Source: an uncultured Lacinutrix sp. (GTDB lineage: Bacteria > Bacteroidota > Bacteroidia > Flavobacteriales > Flavobacteriaceae). From it: DNA of 64,000 bases. Under the pieces are notes generated by a model. The model ran no database searches, was not told the origin of the DNA, and saw only the letters and a list, made by a program, of their open reading frames with translations. The stretch's first letter is position 1. Each line of letters starts with the position of its first letter. The stretch lies in NCBI RefSeq assembly GCF_947500605.1, contig NZ_CANMSJ010000004.1:124001-188000 (forward strand), in the 5' to 3' direction. This document shows positions 1 to 9,377 of the stretch, piece after piece. The translations under genes were made by a program, and so were the position numbers.

Positions 1-258
1 TTTTGCATTATGCTCTCTAGCATGTTCCTTAAAAGACTCCATCCAAACCACATCGTAATTATTAGCATTATCTGGCAATAATACTGCTTTAACAATTACA
101 AAAAAGTGTTGCTTATTGGCGTCCATACAAACAAATTGCGGATGTCTTTTTAGTTTACTATTTATAGCAATAAATTCGAAGCCACGTTTCTCTAGGTCTT
201 TACCTACATGATTCATAGCCAAATTGTGAAGTTCTTGTGGTGTTAAAGCTTTACTCAT
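1..258 (-). CDS. Small conserved protein next to the nqr operon (3' end outside window)
   Basis: The first 86 codons are visible, starting at the ATG at 258 (MSKALTPQELHNLAMNHVGK...); the C-terminus lies beyond the left edge. The visible part is soluble, with no signal peptide, membrane segment, ferredoxin cysteines or flavin motif. It reads as a compact alpha/beta protein with phrases such as QFVCMDANKQHFFVIVKAVL and NYDVVWMESFKEHA. From memory, similar short flavobacterial proteins are often labelled 'Na+-NQR subunit F', apparently because they sit beside nqrF; nothing visible here supports that function. It is transcribed in the same direction as nqrF but separated from it by a terminator and the DUF4846 gene. 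Confidence 0.6.
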   Translation of the reverse strand, partial: MSKALTPQELHNLAMNHVGKDLEKRGFEFIAINSKLKRHPQFVCMDANKQHFFVIVKAVLLPDNANNYDVVWMESFKEHAREHNAK

Positions 259-321
259 ATTTATTTCCGTCTTTCAACTGCACTAAAGATAAACTCTAGC
301 GATAATCTCATTAATTAAAAA

Positions 322-329
322 CAAAAATA
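322..329 (-). promoter_or_regulatory. Possible -7 promoter box
   Basis: On the minus strand this reads TATTTTTG, matching the Bacteroidetes -7 consensus TAnnTTTG, 64 bp upstream of the start codon at 258. No well-spaced -33 TTG is visible, so the call rests on one short motif in AT-rich DNA. Confidence 0.3.
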
Positions 330-385
330 CAATAAAGCATTATCAATAGAAAGTGGATTCTGATTCAAGTGAGGAATCACATAAG

Positions 386-1255
386 TTATTTAAACCTAGC
401 AAATTTAGAAGAGTAAAACGTGTAGTTAGATACTGGAATTACAGCCTTCATTTTTAAATTGTACCAAGGTGAAATTTCACTGTCTTCTAGATTTTTAACT
501 AAATGTACACTTTGTGCTGGAGTATTACCTTGAAATATTAAAAATAGCTTTTCTCCTTTTTCGTTTATAACGGCATCACCCAGCATAACAATATGTCCAG
601 GACTTCCGCCTTTTATAAGCATATCTCCAACTTCTAAGTCTTTTACAGAATTGACTCCCTTTAGCTCTTGAGACAAAGACAAAGTGCCAGAATACATATA
701 AATAAGATTAAGATATTTATAGAAATTCTCTTTTGAAGCATTTGCTGAAGCCGATTTGCTAAACGTTACTTTATTGCCTTTAATAATAGGCCTATAACCT
801 TGAGCATATTTAGTCCATGAACAATAATGTCCTGAGGTGAAATTAAAGCCTATCTCACTCTTTCTATTAGAATCCCAAAGGTATTCACTTCTTATTCTAA
901 TTAAAGCGTCTGCACATTGCTGCAATCCGTTTTTAGGTACAGGGATATCTAATATACCTATATGGCCTTGTTGCCAATAGTACACGCTATTATCGTAATT
1001 AATAATTTTACTACCAAATGGCTTTAAACTATAATTACGTAAATACTCCTGAAATGATCCTTTTGGGTACACTATACGTTTATAACCTATAGGTATTTTA
1101 ACTCTAGAACTTATAGTTAAATTGTCTTTAGAAATGAGGCTTGTTTTAGAAACAACAGACTTAGAAACATAGTTAACAGTTTCCTTTATCGGTTTAAATT
1201 GAAATGCTAAACCAAAAACAATCAGTAATATAAGAACAAGTAGTATTTTCTTCAT
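386..1255 (-). CDS. DUF4846 family secreted protein
   Basis: A 289-residue protein with an N-terminal hydrophobic stretch (MKKILLVLILLIVFGLAFQF) that should act as a signal peptide or anchor. The rest matches my memory of DUF4846, a family of unknown function common in Bacteroidetes: YPKGSFQEYLRNYSLKPFG near the start, then YWQQGHIGILDIPVPKNGLQQCADALIRIR, and later GDMLIKGGSPGHIVMLGD. The last phrase (SPGHIVML) resembles the His-containing strand of NlpC/P60-like folds, so an envelope hydrolase-like fold is conceivable but unproven. I chose the ATG at 1255 because the longer frame to 1279 would start inside the nqr terminator hairpin. It lies directly behind that terminator, so its promoter is unclear. 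Confidence 0.75.
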   Translation of the reverse strand: MKKILLVLILLIVFGLAFQFKPIKETVNYVSKSVVSKTSLISKDNLTISSRVKIPIGYKRIVYPKGSFQEYLRNYSLKPFGSKIINYDNSVYYWQQGHIGILDIPVPKNGLQQCADALIRIRSEYLWDSNRKSEIGFNFTSGHYCSWTKYAQGYRPIIKGNKVTFSKSASANASKENFYKYLNLIYMYSGTLSLSQELKGVNSVKDLEVGDMLIKGGSPGHIVMLGDAVINEKGEKLFLIFQGNTPAQSVHLVKNLEDSEISPWYNLKMKAVIPVSNYTFYSSKFARFK

Positions 1256-1270
1256 ATTAACACCAACGTA

Positions 1271-1298
1271 AAAACCCAATACTTTCGTATTGGGTTTT
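1271..1298 (-). terminator. Intrinsic terminator of the nqr operon
   Basis: Perfect inverted repeat AAAACCCAATAC / GTATTGGGTTTT around a TTTC loop, with T runs on either side, located about 75 bp past the nqrF stop codon. It is symmetric and could stop transcription from both strands. Confidence 0.85.
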
Positions 1299-1372
1299 TA
1301 TTATTTCTAACTCTTTTTGAGATTCTTTGTTTCTCACTCAATGACATTTAAAACTAAATGACTTTTAGCAAT

Positions 1373-2686
1373 CTATCCTCCAAAATCATCAAAACGGATA
1401 TTTTCATCGTCAAGACCAAAATCTTCACCCATTTTCTGAACTGCTTGGTTCATTAATGGTGGTCCACAGAAATATAATTCTATATCTTCTGGTGCTTCGT
1501 GCTTAGATAGATATTGATCGATTACTACTTGGTGTATAAACCCAGTGAATCCATCTCCATTAGGATCTTCGACATCCTTTTTAAGTTGCCAGTTATCTGC
1601 TTCAGTAGGATCTGATAATGCAATAAAGAATTTAAAATTTGGAAAATCTTTTTCTAAAGCTCTAAAGTAATGGATGTAGAATAATTCTGCTTTAGAACGT
1701 CCACCATACCAATATGTTACTTTTCTTCCTGTTTTTAATGTTCTAAACAATTCGTATAAATGAGAACGCATTGGTGCCATACCTGCTCCACCACCTACAT
1801 ATAACATTTCGGCATCAGACTCATTAATAAAGAATTCACCGTAAGGTCCAGAGATAGTTACTTTATCTCCTACTTTTTGGTTGAAAATATAAGAAGAAGC
1901 TACACCAGGATTTACATCCATCCATCCGCCTTTAGCGCGATCGAAAGGAGGTGTTGCTACACGTACATTAAGCATAATCTTTCTTCCCTCTGCAGGATAA
2001 GAAGCCATAGAGTAAGCACGTTCTACCAATTCGTCATTTTTCATAACTAATGGTCTTAAACCAAACTTGTCCCAATCTGCTTCAAATTTATTTGGTTCAC
2101 CTGGATGATCTTCTGGGTGAGCCGTAACATCCATTTCTGAATATTTAATTTCACAGTTAGGTATTTCAATTTGAATATATCCTCCTGCTTTGTAGTTCAT
2201 GTCCTCAGGGATTTCTACTACAAATTCTTTAATAAAGGTTGCTACATTATAGTTTGAAACTACTGTTGCTTCCCATTTTTTAATTCCGAAAACCTCTTCT
2301 GGAATTGTAATTTCCATATCTGCCTTTACTTTAACTTGGCAAGATAAACGTGCTCCATGAGCTAATTCTTTTCTAGAAAAGTGAGGTGTTTCTGTAGGTA
2401 ATGCTTCACCACCTCCAGATAATACGTGACATTCGCACTGAATACATGTTCCACCTCCACCACATGCTGATGGTAAGAAAATTTTATTACTACCTAAAGT
2501 AGATAGTAATGTATCTCCAGATGCTACTTCTATTTCACGTTCACCATTAATTAAGATCTTTACTGGACCTGATGGTGATAGTTTTTGCTTTACAAATAAT
2601 AATAAACTAATTAGTATTAGAGCGATAATTAAAAACGCTACTACTGTTGTTATTACTGTTGCTCCTGTTCCTGCTGCTAAAATCAT
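1373..2686 (-). CDS. nqrF: Na+-translocating NADH:quinone reductase subunit F
   Basis: Electron-entry subunit of Na+-NQR: it oxidises NADH through FAD and passes electrons to a 2Fe-2S centre. The 437-residue protein has one N-terminal membrane helix (about residues 12-32). A plant-type ferredoxin domain follows with cysteines at 75, 81, 84 and 116 ([17 protein letters not shown]). The C-terminal half is a ferredoxin-NADP reductase-type module with the FAD motif RAYSMASYP, the nucleotide-binding loop [12 protein letters not shown] and the terminal CGPP motif. It is slightly longer than the roughly 408-residue Vibrio protein. Last gene of nqrABCDEF, 1 nt after nqrE, and followed by a strong terminator. 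Confidence 0.97.
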   Translation of the reverse strand: MILAAGTGATVITTVVAFLIIALILISLLLFVKQKLSPSGPVKILINGEREIEVASGDTLLSTLGSNKIFLPSACGGGGTCIQCECHVLSGGGEALPTETPHFSRKELAHGARLSCQVKVKADMEITIPEEVFGIKKWEATVVSNYNVATFIKEFVVEIPEDMNYKAGGYIQIEIPNCEIKYSEMDVTAHPEDHPGEPNKFEADWDKFGLRPLVMKNDELVERAYSMASYPAEGRKIMLNVRVATPPFDRAKGGWMDVNPGVASSYIFNQKVGDKVTISGPYGEFFINESDAEMLYVGGGAGMAPMRSHLYELFRTLKTGRKVTYWYGGRSKAELFYIHYFRALEKDFPNFKFFIALSDPTEADNWQLKKDVEDPNGDGFTGFIHQVVIDQYLSKHEAPEDIELYFCGPPLMNQAVQKMGEDFGLDDENIRFDDFGG

Positions 2687-2687
2687 A

Positions 2688-3422
2688 CTATTCTGCTATT
2701 TTAGTGTTTTCAGCTAATTCCTTAGCGTCTTCAGTTTGTGTTTGTTCTACTTGTGCTGTTGGCTCTGGAGAAGCTGCTTCGTCTTCACCACCTGTTAACA
2801 TACCACCAAAGCTTAAGAAACCTATTCCCATTAAACCAGTAATGATAAATGTAATTCCTAATCCTCTTAAAGGTGCAGGCACGTTAGAATATCTAATTTT
2901 TTCACGAATAGCTGCAATTGCAAGAATTGCTAAAAACCATCCTATTCCAGAAGATACTCCGTAGTTTACTGCTAAACCAAACGTTTCAATTTCACGAGAC
3001 TGCATAAATAATGAACCACCTAAAATGGCACAGTTTACTGCAATTAATGGTAAGAAAATACCAAGTGAATTATATAATGATGGTGAGAATTTCTCTACCA
3101 CTATCTCTACTAATTGTACCATTGTTGCAATGGTTGCAATAAACATAATGAAAGAAAGGAAACCTAAATCCATCCCAGAGAAACCTTCTCCGTTTGCACT
3201 TCCATCTGCCCAAGCTAATGCTCCTGGTTGTAGTAAATATTGATCTAATAACCAGTTTAATGGTACCGTGATCGCTAATACAAATATTACGGCTGCTCCA
3301 AGTCCAACTGCTGTTGCAACTTTTTTAGAAACGGCTAAGTATGAACACATACCTAAGAAAACCGCAAACACCATATTGTCAACAAAAATTGACTTGAAAA
3401 ATAATTCTAAATGTTCTATCAT
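2688..3422 (-). CDS. nqrE: Na+-NQR subunit E
   Basis: Integral membrane subunit of the sodium pump with about six helices, paired with NqrD in an inverted topology. Cys26 (FLGMCSYLA) and Cys131 (VNCAILGG) are the expected ligands of the intramembrane Fe-S centre shared with NqrD. At 244 residues it is about 45 longer than the Vibrio protein (198). The excess includes a Gly/Asp insertion near residues 72-84 and a polar, acidic tail of about 37 residues ([20 protein letters not shown]...). I see no known motif in the tail. The gene sits 36 nt after nqrD and 1 nt before nqrF. Confidence 0.96.
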   Translation of the reverse strand: MIEHLELFFKSIFVDNMVFAVFLGMCSYLAVSKKVATAVGLGAAVIFVLAITVPLNWLLDQYLLQPGALAWADGSANGEGFSGMDLGFLSFIMFIATIATMVQLVEIVVEKFSPSLYNSLGIFLPLIAVNCAILGGSLFMQSREIETFGLAVNYGVSSGIGWFLAILAIAAIREKIRYSNVPAPLRGLGITFIITGLMGIGFLSFGGMLTGGEDEAASPEPTAQVEQTQTEDAKELAENTKIAE

Positions 3423-3458
3423 TTTTTTATTCTTTAAAATTCAGAATAACACTTCGTG

Positions 3459-4103
3459 TTAGTCTTCTATTAAATCTTTATTTCTACTACGCTGTACCCA
3501 GATAATTAAACCAACAATTATTAAAGCCATTGGAGGCATTAACATAAAACCATTGTTTTCGTAACCTAAAGCATAAACTCCAGTCATTTCGATAGGATCT
3601 CCTAAAACAGGAATTCCGAAAAGTGTACCAGAACCTAAAAGTTCTCTAAAGAAACCAACAATTACTAAAATAACTGCATATCCTAAAGCATTACCAATAC
3701 CATCTAAAAATGATTGCCATGGTTTGTTTGCTAAAGCAAAAGCTTCAAAACGTCCCATAATAATACAGTTGGTAATAATTAATCCAATAAATACAGAAAG
3801 TGTTTTACTTAAATCGTAAGCAAAAGCTTTTAGTACTTGATCTACAATAATTACTAAAGCTGCAACTACTATTAATTGAACAATAATTCTAATTTTTGAA
3901 GGAATGATGTTTCTCATTAAAGAGATTACTACATTACCTACACTTAATACAAACAATACAGCTATTCCCATTACTAACGAAGCTTTAAGCTCTGCTGTAA
4001 TTGCTAATGCAGAACAAATACCTAATACTTGAATAGTAATTGGGTTATTATCTGCTAATGGATCTGTGATTAACTTTGCGTCTTTTTTTGAAAGTAGTCC
4101 CAT
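3459..4103 (-). CDS. nqrD: Na+-NQR subunit D
   Basis: A 214-residue membrane subunit of Na+-NQR, homologous to NqrE, with about six hydrophobic helices. Cys30 (VLGICSALA) and Cys113 (ITNCIIMGRFEAFA) correspond to the cysteines that hold the membrane-buried Fe-S centre with NqrE. Other conserved stretches are FFRELLGSGTLFG and a final basic segment. It starts 1 nt after the nqrC stop codon; the 36-nt gap to nqrE is the largest in the operon. Confidence 0.96.
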   Translation of the reverse strand: MGLLSKKDAKLITDPLADNNPITIQVLGICSALAITAELKASLVMGIAVLFVLSVGNVVISLMRNIIPSKIRIIVQLIVVAALVIIVDQVLKAFAYDLSKTLSVFIGLIITNCIIMGRFEAFALANKPWQSFLDGIGNALGYAVILVIVGFFRELLGSGTLFGIPVLGDPIEMTGVYALGYENNGFMLMPPMALIIVGLIIWVQRSRNKDLIED

Positions 4104-4104
4104 A

Positions 4105-4851
4105 TTATTTTAAGTTTTTAAAGTAAGGTAAATACAATTTTAAATCTTTTTTTATCATTGCAGATACACCATCTCCTGTAATTGTTGCTCCTGCTAGAGC
4201 ATCAACTTCGTTATCATCTTTTATCTTGTTAACTGGATCATTGTTTCCTTTTGCAACTGTAATACCTTTAAAAACACCTGCATCATTTAATAGTTTTTCA
4301 CCATTAAAATCATCCATAAAGTAACGTTGTTTAATGTTAGCTCCTAAACCAGGAGTTTCACCAGCGTGATCGAAAAACGCGCCTTTAACAACCATGTCTT
4401 TATCTAAAGCTACAAATCCCCAAATAGCATCCCAAAGTCCTTTTCCTCTAATTGGAACGATATAAAATGTTTGACCATCTTTCTCTCCAATAAATAAAGG
4501 CAAACGTCTTGTTCCTCCATTTTTAGCTTTAGCCTGCTCTTTCTTAATATCGATTAAGTAAGCTTGGCTATCTTCTTTAGAAACACCATTTTCTATTACT
4601 AATTGTTGTTTAATGTAAGTTGAAAACTCGTCTGCTACTTTATCTGTAGAAACAAATGCAATATCTCCAGTGCTTTCGTTATCATTAACTCCCATAGCAT
4701 ACAGAATATTCTGCTGCTTTTCCATTCTTTTATTCTCTTCAATATTAGGCTTTAAAGACGAAGCTGTAAAGGCTAATAATGAACCTACTATTACAACCAT
4801 TGCAACTGCAAAGATTATAGTGTATGAGTTTTTATCTGTATTAACTGCCAT
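4105..4851 (-). CDS. nqrC: Na+-NQR subunit C (covalent FMN)
   Basis: A 248-residue subunit with one N-terminal membrane helix (about residues 12-30) and a periplasmic FMN-binding domain. The flavinylation motif is DALAGAT at residues 217-223, so Thr223 should carry FMN through a phosphoester bond attached by ApbE. No apbE gene is in this window. A further family signature is HAGETPGLGANI. It starts 2 nt after nqrB and ends 1 nt before nqrD. Confidence 0.96.
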   Translation of the reverse strand: MAVNTDKNSYTIIFAVAMVVIVGSLLAFTASSLKPNIEENKRMEKQQNILYAMGVNDNESTGDIAFVSTDKVADEFSTYIKQQLVIENGVSKEDSQAYLIDIKKEQAKAKNGGTRRLPLFIGEKDGQTFYIVPIRGKGLWDAIWGFVALDKDMVVKGAFFDHAGETPGLGANIKQRYFMDDFNGEKLLNDAGVFKGITVAKGNNDPVNKIKDDNEVDALAGATITGDGVSAMIKKDLKLYLPYFKNLK

Positions 4852-4853
4852 AA

Positions 4854-6095
4854 TTATGCTGTTTTAACTTTTAAACGTTTCATTCTACGCTTTACATTTC
4901 CTTGTACCACATAGTGGTCGATAGTTGGAGCAAAGACATTCATTAATAAAATGGCTAACATTACTCCTTCTGGATATGCTGGATTGAATACACGAATCAT
5001 AATTGAAAGTATACCAATTAAGAATCCATAAACTACTTTCCCTTTGTTTGTTTGAGATGCAGTAACAGGATCTGTTGCCATGTACACTGTACCAAAAGCA
5101 AAACCACCAATTAATAAATGCATCCAGAAATCTGTACTCATTAAGCCGTAAAACTTACTAGATTCTGTAACCCATTCTGCAGAAACAATACCGTTAAATA
5201 TTAATCCCATAACAATAGCACCTGCAACAGATGATAACATTATTCTCCAGCTTCCTACTTTAGCAAACACTAAAAATAAACCTCCTAATATTATTAATAA
5301 CGTTGATGTTTCTCCAACAGAACCAGGAATAAAACCAAAAAAGGCATTCCATATATCTCCTGCTGAATCTAACATACTAGAATTGTTTTGTGCTAAACCA
5401 CCTAAAATAGTTTCTCCAGATAATGCATCTGGTGTTGCTCCAACGGCAAGATCTTGAACTCTAGGATCTGCTCCATGTACCCATACTTTATCTCCAGACA
5501 TCCAAGTTGGATATGCGAAGAATAAAAAGGCACGTATTGTTAATGCTGGATTAAGAATATTCATTCCTGTGCCACCAAACACTTCTTTTCCTATTACTAC
5601 ACCAAAAATAACTGCAACTGCTAACATCCATAATGGAATATCGATTGGTACAATTAATGGCACTAACATTCCTGTTACTAAGTAACCCTCTTCTACTTCA
5701 TGTCCTTTTATTACAGCAAAAATAAATTCTACTAATAAACCAACACCATAAGAAACAATTACTAATGGCAATACTTGCCATGCTCCAATAACAAAATTAT
5801 CCCAAGTTAAAAAGTTTCCAAATAAAGAAACCTCTCTTGCAACACCTGCTAAAGCATCTATTGCAGAATAATGTTGATAACCTGCGTTAAACATTCCGAA
5901 GATTAAACATGGTATCATAGCCATAATAACTATGTTCATGGTACGCTTTAAATCATCGGCAGCCTTAATATGAGTTCCGTTATGCGTCGTCTCATTTGGC
6001 AAGTATAAAAAGGTATGGATTGCATTAAATGCAGGAGCCATTTTAGTTCCTTTATACTTTTCTTTTAAATTATGTAAATTACTTTTTAAACCCAT
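4854..6095 (-). CDS. nqrB: Na+-NQR subunit B (covalent FMN, riboflavin)
   Basis: A 413-residue membrane subunit with about ten helices. It carries covalent FMN, binds riboflavin and is thought to host the Na+ and quinone sites. Conserved stretches include GTGMNILNPALTIRAFLFFAYP and the helix region FWMHLLIGGFAFGTVYMATDP. The FMN motif is unusual: the expected DxxSGAT reads DALSGET (residues 223-229), with Thr229 as the likely acceptor. A second candidate, DLAVGAT ending at Thr221, lies just before it. The ATG overlaps the nqrA stop codon as TAATG, which points to coupled translation. Confidence 0.96.
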   Translation of the reverse strand: MGLKSNLHNLKEKYKGTKMAPAFNAIHTFLYLPNETTHNGTHIKAADDLKRTMNIVIMAMIPCLIFGMFNAGYQHYSAIDALAGVAREVSLFGNFLTWDNFVIGAWQVLPLVIVSYGVGLLVEFIFAVIKGHEVEEGYLVTGMLVPLIVPIDIPLWMLAVAVIFGVVIGKEVFGGTGMNILNPALTIRAFLFFAYPTWMSGDKVWVHGADPRVQDLAVGATPDALSGETILGGLAQNNSSMLDSAGDIWNAFFGFIPGSVGETSTLLIILGGLFLVFAKVGSWRIMLSSVAGAIVMGLIFNGIVSAEWVTESSKFYGLMSTDFWMHLLIGGFAFGTVYMATDPVTASQTNKGKVVYGFLIGILSIMIRVFNPAYPEGVMLAILLMNVFAPTIDHYVVQGNVKRRMKRLKVKTA

Positions 6096-7450
6096 TATCC
6101 TATTTCTTTAAGCATTAAGTCTAAACCTTTTCTAATTATTTCTTGATGTGGTTGCTTAGACACACAAACAAATTCTGTTAAGGCGAAATCTTCTGGTGCA
6201 ACTTCGTACATTCCTAAAGCTTCCATTTCATCTAAATCTTGATACATACAAGCTTTTAGAATCTGCATTGGAAAAATATCTAAAGGAAAAACTGCTTCGT
6301 AAGTTCCTGTTGTTACAAAGTTTCTATGTTCTCCGTTTGTATTTGTATTTAAAGCAAATTCCTTTTTAGGTGTTAACCAAGAAAAAGTTAATGCTCTAGA
6401 AGTAGATACTTTATTAAAGATTGGCTTATTCCATCCAAAAAATTCGTAATCATCACCTTCTGGAATTACAGATATTACATTACTGTAATAATCTAAAGCA
6501 CCATCTGGTTTTACTTGCTTTCCAGATAAAACGTTTCCAGAAATAATTCTGTCGTTTCCATCTTTATCTACACCATTATCGTAAACCATAGTTGCGATTT
6601 CGCTTCCTATTTTAGTTCTAAAATAACGTGGTTTTTTAACTGATGATCCTGCTAAAGCTACTAAACGCTCTGCATTAAACTTACCAGTTAATAATAACTC
6701 ACCAATAATAACCAAGTCTTGAGCGGCAACAGTCCAAACTGATTCGCCTTTGTTAACTGGATCTATTTTATTTATAAGTGTCCCTACATTTCCTGCTGGA
6801 TGTGGTCCAGACACGTTATGAATGCTAACATTAGACAATCCTGCCAATGGCGAATTTCCTTTTTTATTAACTCCTACATGTACTTGACCTTTTGTTAACT
6901 TAGCTAAAGCTGAAACTGCTGCTTGCAACTCTGCTTCTTTACCAGCTAACGTATAGTCTAAATCTGCAGCTAAAGGCGCACTTGCATAACCAGAAACAAA
7001 AATTGCTTTTGGAGCAACTTCTGGATTTGCAATAACATCGTAAGGACGTTGTTTTACAAATGCCCAACAACCTGAAGCTAATAATTTCGCTTTAATATCT
7101 TCAGCTTTTGCTGAGTCTACGTTTAAAGCTCCAAAATCTTCAAAAGATTGCTCTTTGTCTGCTTGAATTTTTACTGAAAGAATTTTTCGTTTTTCACCAC
7201 GAGCAATTTCAACAACTTCTCCAGAAACTGGTGAAGCAAATTTTACGTTTTCGTTGGTTTTATTGAAAAACAAAGCCTGTCCAGCCTTTACTTTTTCTCC
7301 AACTTTTACCGTTAGTTTTGGAATTACACTGTGAAAGTCTTCTGGTCTAACTGTACAAGTGTTGCTTATTATGGCATTTTCAATTGCCTTTTCTGCAGCT
7401 CCTTTAAGTTTTATATCTAGACCTTTTTTAATCTTAATGTCGTTTGACAT
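6095..7450 (-). CDS. nqrA: Na+-NQR subunit A
   Basis: First gene of the operon, 451 residues, the peripheral cytoplasmic subunit related to RnfC. The N-terminal part contains a barrel-sandwich (biotinyl-like) fold, seen as LTVKVGEKVKAGQALFF and ASPVSGEVVEI near residues 45-85. The central section holds GPHPAGNVGTLI and VWTVAAQDLVIIGELL. No membrane helix is present. It overlaps nqrB by 1 nt (TAATG). The divergent neighbour at 7643 leaves a shared 190-bp promoter region. Confidence 0.97.
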   Translation of the reverse strand: MSNDIKIKKGLDIKLKGAAEKAIENAIISNTCTVRPEDFHSVIPKLTVKVGEKVKAGQALFFNKTNENVKFASPVSGEVVEIARGEKRKILSVKIQADKEQSFEDFGALNVDSAKAEDIKAKLLASGCWAFVKQRPYDVIANPEVAPKAIFVSGYASAPLAADLDYTLAGKEAELQAAVSALAKLTKGQVHVGVNKKGNSPLAGLSNVSIHNVSGPHPAGNVGTLINKIDPVNKGESVWTVAAQDLVIIGELLLTGKFNAERLVALAGSSVKKPRYFRTKIGSEIATMVYDNGVDKDGNDRIISGNVLSGKQVKPDGALDYYSNVISVIPEGDDYEFFGWNKPIFNKVSTSRALTFSWLTPKKEFALNTNTNGEHRNFVTTGTYEAVFPLDIFPMQILKACMYQDLDEMEALGMYEVAPEDFALTEFVCVSKQPHQEIIRKGLDLMLKEIG

Positions 7451-7511
7451 ATGTATAAATCTATTTGTTAATAGTTTAGCTAACTGATTTTTTGATGGTC
7501 AAAAATCGGTG

Positions 7512-7519
7512 CAAAAATA
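7512..7519 (-). promoter_or_regulatory. Possible -7 box for the nqr operon
   Basis: Minus-strand TATTTTTG, a match to TAnnTTTG, 62 bp upstream of the nqrA start. No convincing -33 TTG at the usual spacing is visible. Confidence 0.35.
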
Positions 7520-7642
7520 CGAATTAATAATAAAAACTCTTTCTTATTACACACACAGATAACTTATTTATAATTATTCTAAATAAAGCTTTAAAATTAG
7601 GCATAGATTTTGTTTATCTTTACACTAAGAAAACCCTTATTA

Positions 7643-8893
7643 ATGACACTAAACATTAAATATTTTTTATTTTTTTTATTCATTTCAACTTCTGTTTTCA
7701 GTCAAGTGGAAGAAATAAATCCTACCGAAGAAATAAAAACTATAACCTTTAAAGGAGACACGCCCGAAAGTCAACTGCCTATTTTAAAAATTGGCGAATA
7801 TTTAGTTTTAGAATTTGATGTTTTAAACGGTAATGAAGACGATTACTATTACGAGATTAAACATTATAATTACGATTGGACACCTTCGGTCTTAGTACAA
7901 TCTGAATACTTACAAGGTTTTAACGAGCAACGCATTAGGACCTGGAACAACTCTTTTAACACCTATCAAATTTACTCTCACTTTACCCTAACCATACCAA
8001 ACGAGCAAACGCGTGCAATAACAAAATCTGGCAACTATCTTATTACAGTTTACAACGAAGATGATGATATAGAGTTTACAAGAAAATTTATGGTTTACGA
8101 AGATATTGCTTCAGTTGGCGTGGCCATTAAGCGCTCTCGAGATGTTTCAGATATAAAAGAAAAACACACTGTTGATATTGCAATTAGTTCTTCAACCTTA
8201 AGATTCAACAACCCATTAGAAACTGTAAAAACAGTAATAATTCAAAATAACAATTTAAGAACCGCTATTAAAAATATTAAACCGCAATACATTTTAGGTA
8301 ACGAATTACAATATCGCTATGTAAAAGGAACTAGTTTTTATGCCGGAAACGAATACCGTTATTTTGAGAACAAAGATTTAAGAGGTGCTAATACCGGTGT
8401 TCAATTTATAGAACTAAAAGACCTATATAATAGCTACCTATACAAAGATGTTATGCGAGCAAATAGAGCTTACACGTACAATCCAGATATTAATGGAAAT
8501 TTTTTAATTACTGCGTTAGACACCACTAACCCAACTACAGAAGCAGACTACGCTCAAGTTCATTTTATGTTAGAATTAAACAAATTACAAAAAGGGCAAA
8601 CCGTACATGTTTACGGTAATTTTAACAATTACGCTGTAGACGAAACAACTCAATTAACTTATAACGAAGAAGGTAGTACCTACGAAGGCAAACTACTTTT
8701 AAAACAAGGTTTTTACAGCTATAAATACGTTATTAAAAATAAGGATGGTAGTATAGACGAAAATGCTATAAGTGGTAATTTTCATCAAACCGAAAACAGC
8801 TACAAAGTACTAGTTTACTATAGAGATTTAGGCGCTAGATACGATAGAATAATTGGTTTAGGAGAAGGTAATTCGGTTAATATTACGAACTAA
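7643..8893 (+). CDS. Type IX secretion system plug protein (DUF5103)
   Basis: A 416-residue secreted protein with signal peptide MTLNIKYFLFFLFISTSVFS and cleavage before QVEEINP. It matches the DUF5103 / T9SS plug family: early FKGDTPESQLPILKIGEYLVLEFDVLNGNEDDYYYEIKHYNYDW, a middle EYRYFENKDLRG, and a C-terminal immunoglobulin-like domain (GNFNNYAVDETTQL, YKYVIKNKDGSIDE). In the solved Flavobacterium translocon the Plug protein closes the SprA channel on the periplasmic side; that role is inferred here from family. I chose the ATG at 7643 rather than the in-frame TTG at 7610, because the ATG begins the signal peptide and a -7-like TATCTTTA lies at about 7614-7621. Confidence 0.85.
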   Translation: MTLNIKYFLFFLFISTSVFSQVEEINPTEEIKTITFKGDTPESQLPILKIGEYLVLEFDVLNGNEDDYYYEIKHYNYDWTPSVLVQSEYLQGFNEQRIRTWNNSFNTYQIYSHFTLTIPNEQTRAITKSGNYLITVYNEDDDIEFTRKFMVYEDIASVGVAIKRSRDVSDIKEKHTVDIAISSSTLRFNNPLETVKTVIIQNNNLRTAIKNIKPQYILGNELQYRYVKGTSFYAGNEYRYFENKDLRGANTGVQFIELKDLYNSYLYKDVMRANRAYTYNPDINGNFLITALDTTNPTTEADYAQVHFMLELNKLQKGQTVHVYGNFNNYAVDETTQLTYNEEGSTYEGKLLLKQGFYSYKYVIKNKDGSIDENAISGNFHQTENSYKVLVYYRDLGARYDRIIGLGEGNSVNITN

Positions 8894-8990
8894 ACGTTAA
8901 TAGATAGTTAATAATCACTTGCAATTGACTGCTGTTATTGGGATAATTAATGTTATATTAGTACTTTAGCTCAGTAGATTAAAAAGAAAA

Positions 8991-9377
8991 ATGGTTCAAC
9001 AAGTAACAAGAGGCATAAAAATTTCGGTAATAACCAATTTTGAAGGCACATTTTATAAAAACTATAAAATACACTACGCCTTTGGATACAAGGTTACTAT
9101 AGAAAACCAGAGCAAAGACTCTGTGCAACTCAATGCAAGGCATTGGATAATTCTTGATGCGCTAAATAATGTCGAGACCGTTTCCGGAGAAGGCGTTATT
9201 GGAAAAAAACCAGTATTAAAGCCTGGCGAATCTCACACCTATACTTCAGGATGCTTACTAACCTCTCCTTTTGGAGCAATGCGAGGTCATTACAGTATGG
9301 TAAACTTTACAACAACTAAAAAGTTTGATGTTGCTATTCCTTCTTTTAAACTAAGCGCTCCTTTTGCTATTAATTAA
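8991..9377 (+). CDS. apaG: Co2+/Mg2+ efflux-associated protein ApaG
   Basis: A 128-residue single-domain protein with an FN3-like beta sandwich. Family hallmarks are FAFGYKVTIEN-like strands (here YAFGYKVTIENQSKDSVQL), RHWIILDA, VSGEGVIGKKPVLKPGESHTYTSGC and the ending MRGHYSMV. The length matches the family (about 125). The molecular role is not settled; the family is linked to resistance to cobalt and to a domain found in F-box proteins. Its stop overlaps the stop of the convergent gene at 9374. Confidence 0.93.
   Translation: MVQQVTRGIKISVITNFEGTFYKNYKIHYAFGYKVTIENQSKDSVQLNARHWIILDALNNVETVSGEGVIGKKPVLKPGESHTYTSGCLLTSPFGAMRGHYSMVNFTTTKKFDVAIPSFKLSAPFAIN

Noticed and set aside
2647-2964. 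A 105-codon plus-strand frame with a leucine-rich start
   Set aside because: Antisense to nqrE/nqrF; the Leu run mirrors the NqrF membrane-helix codons.
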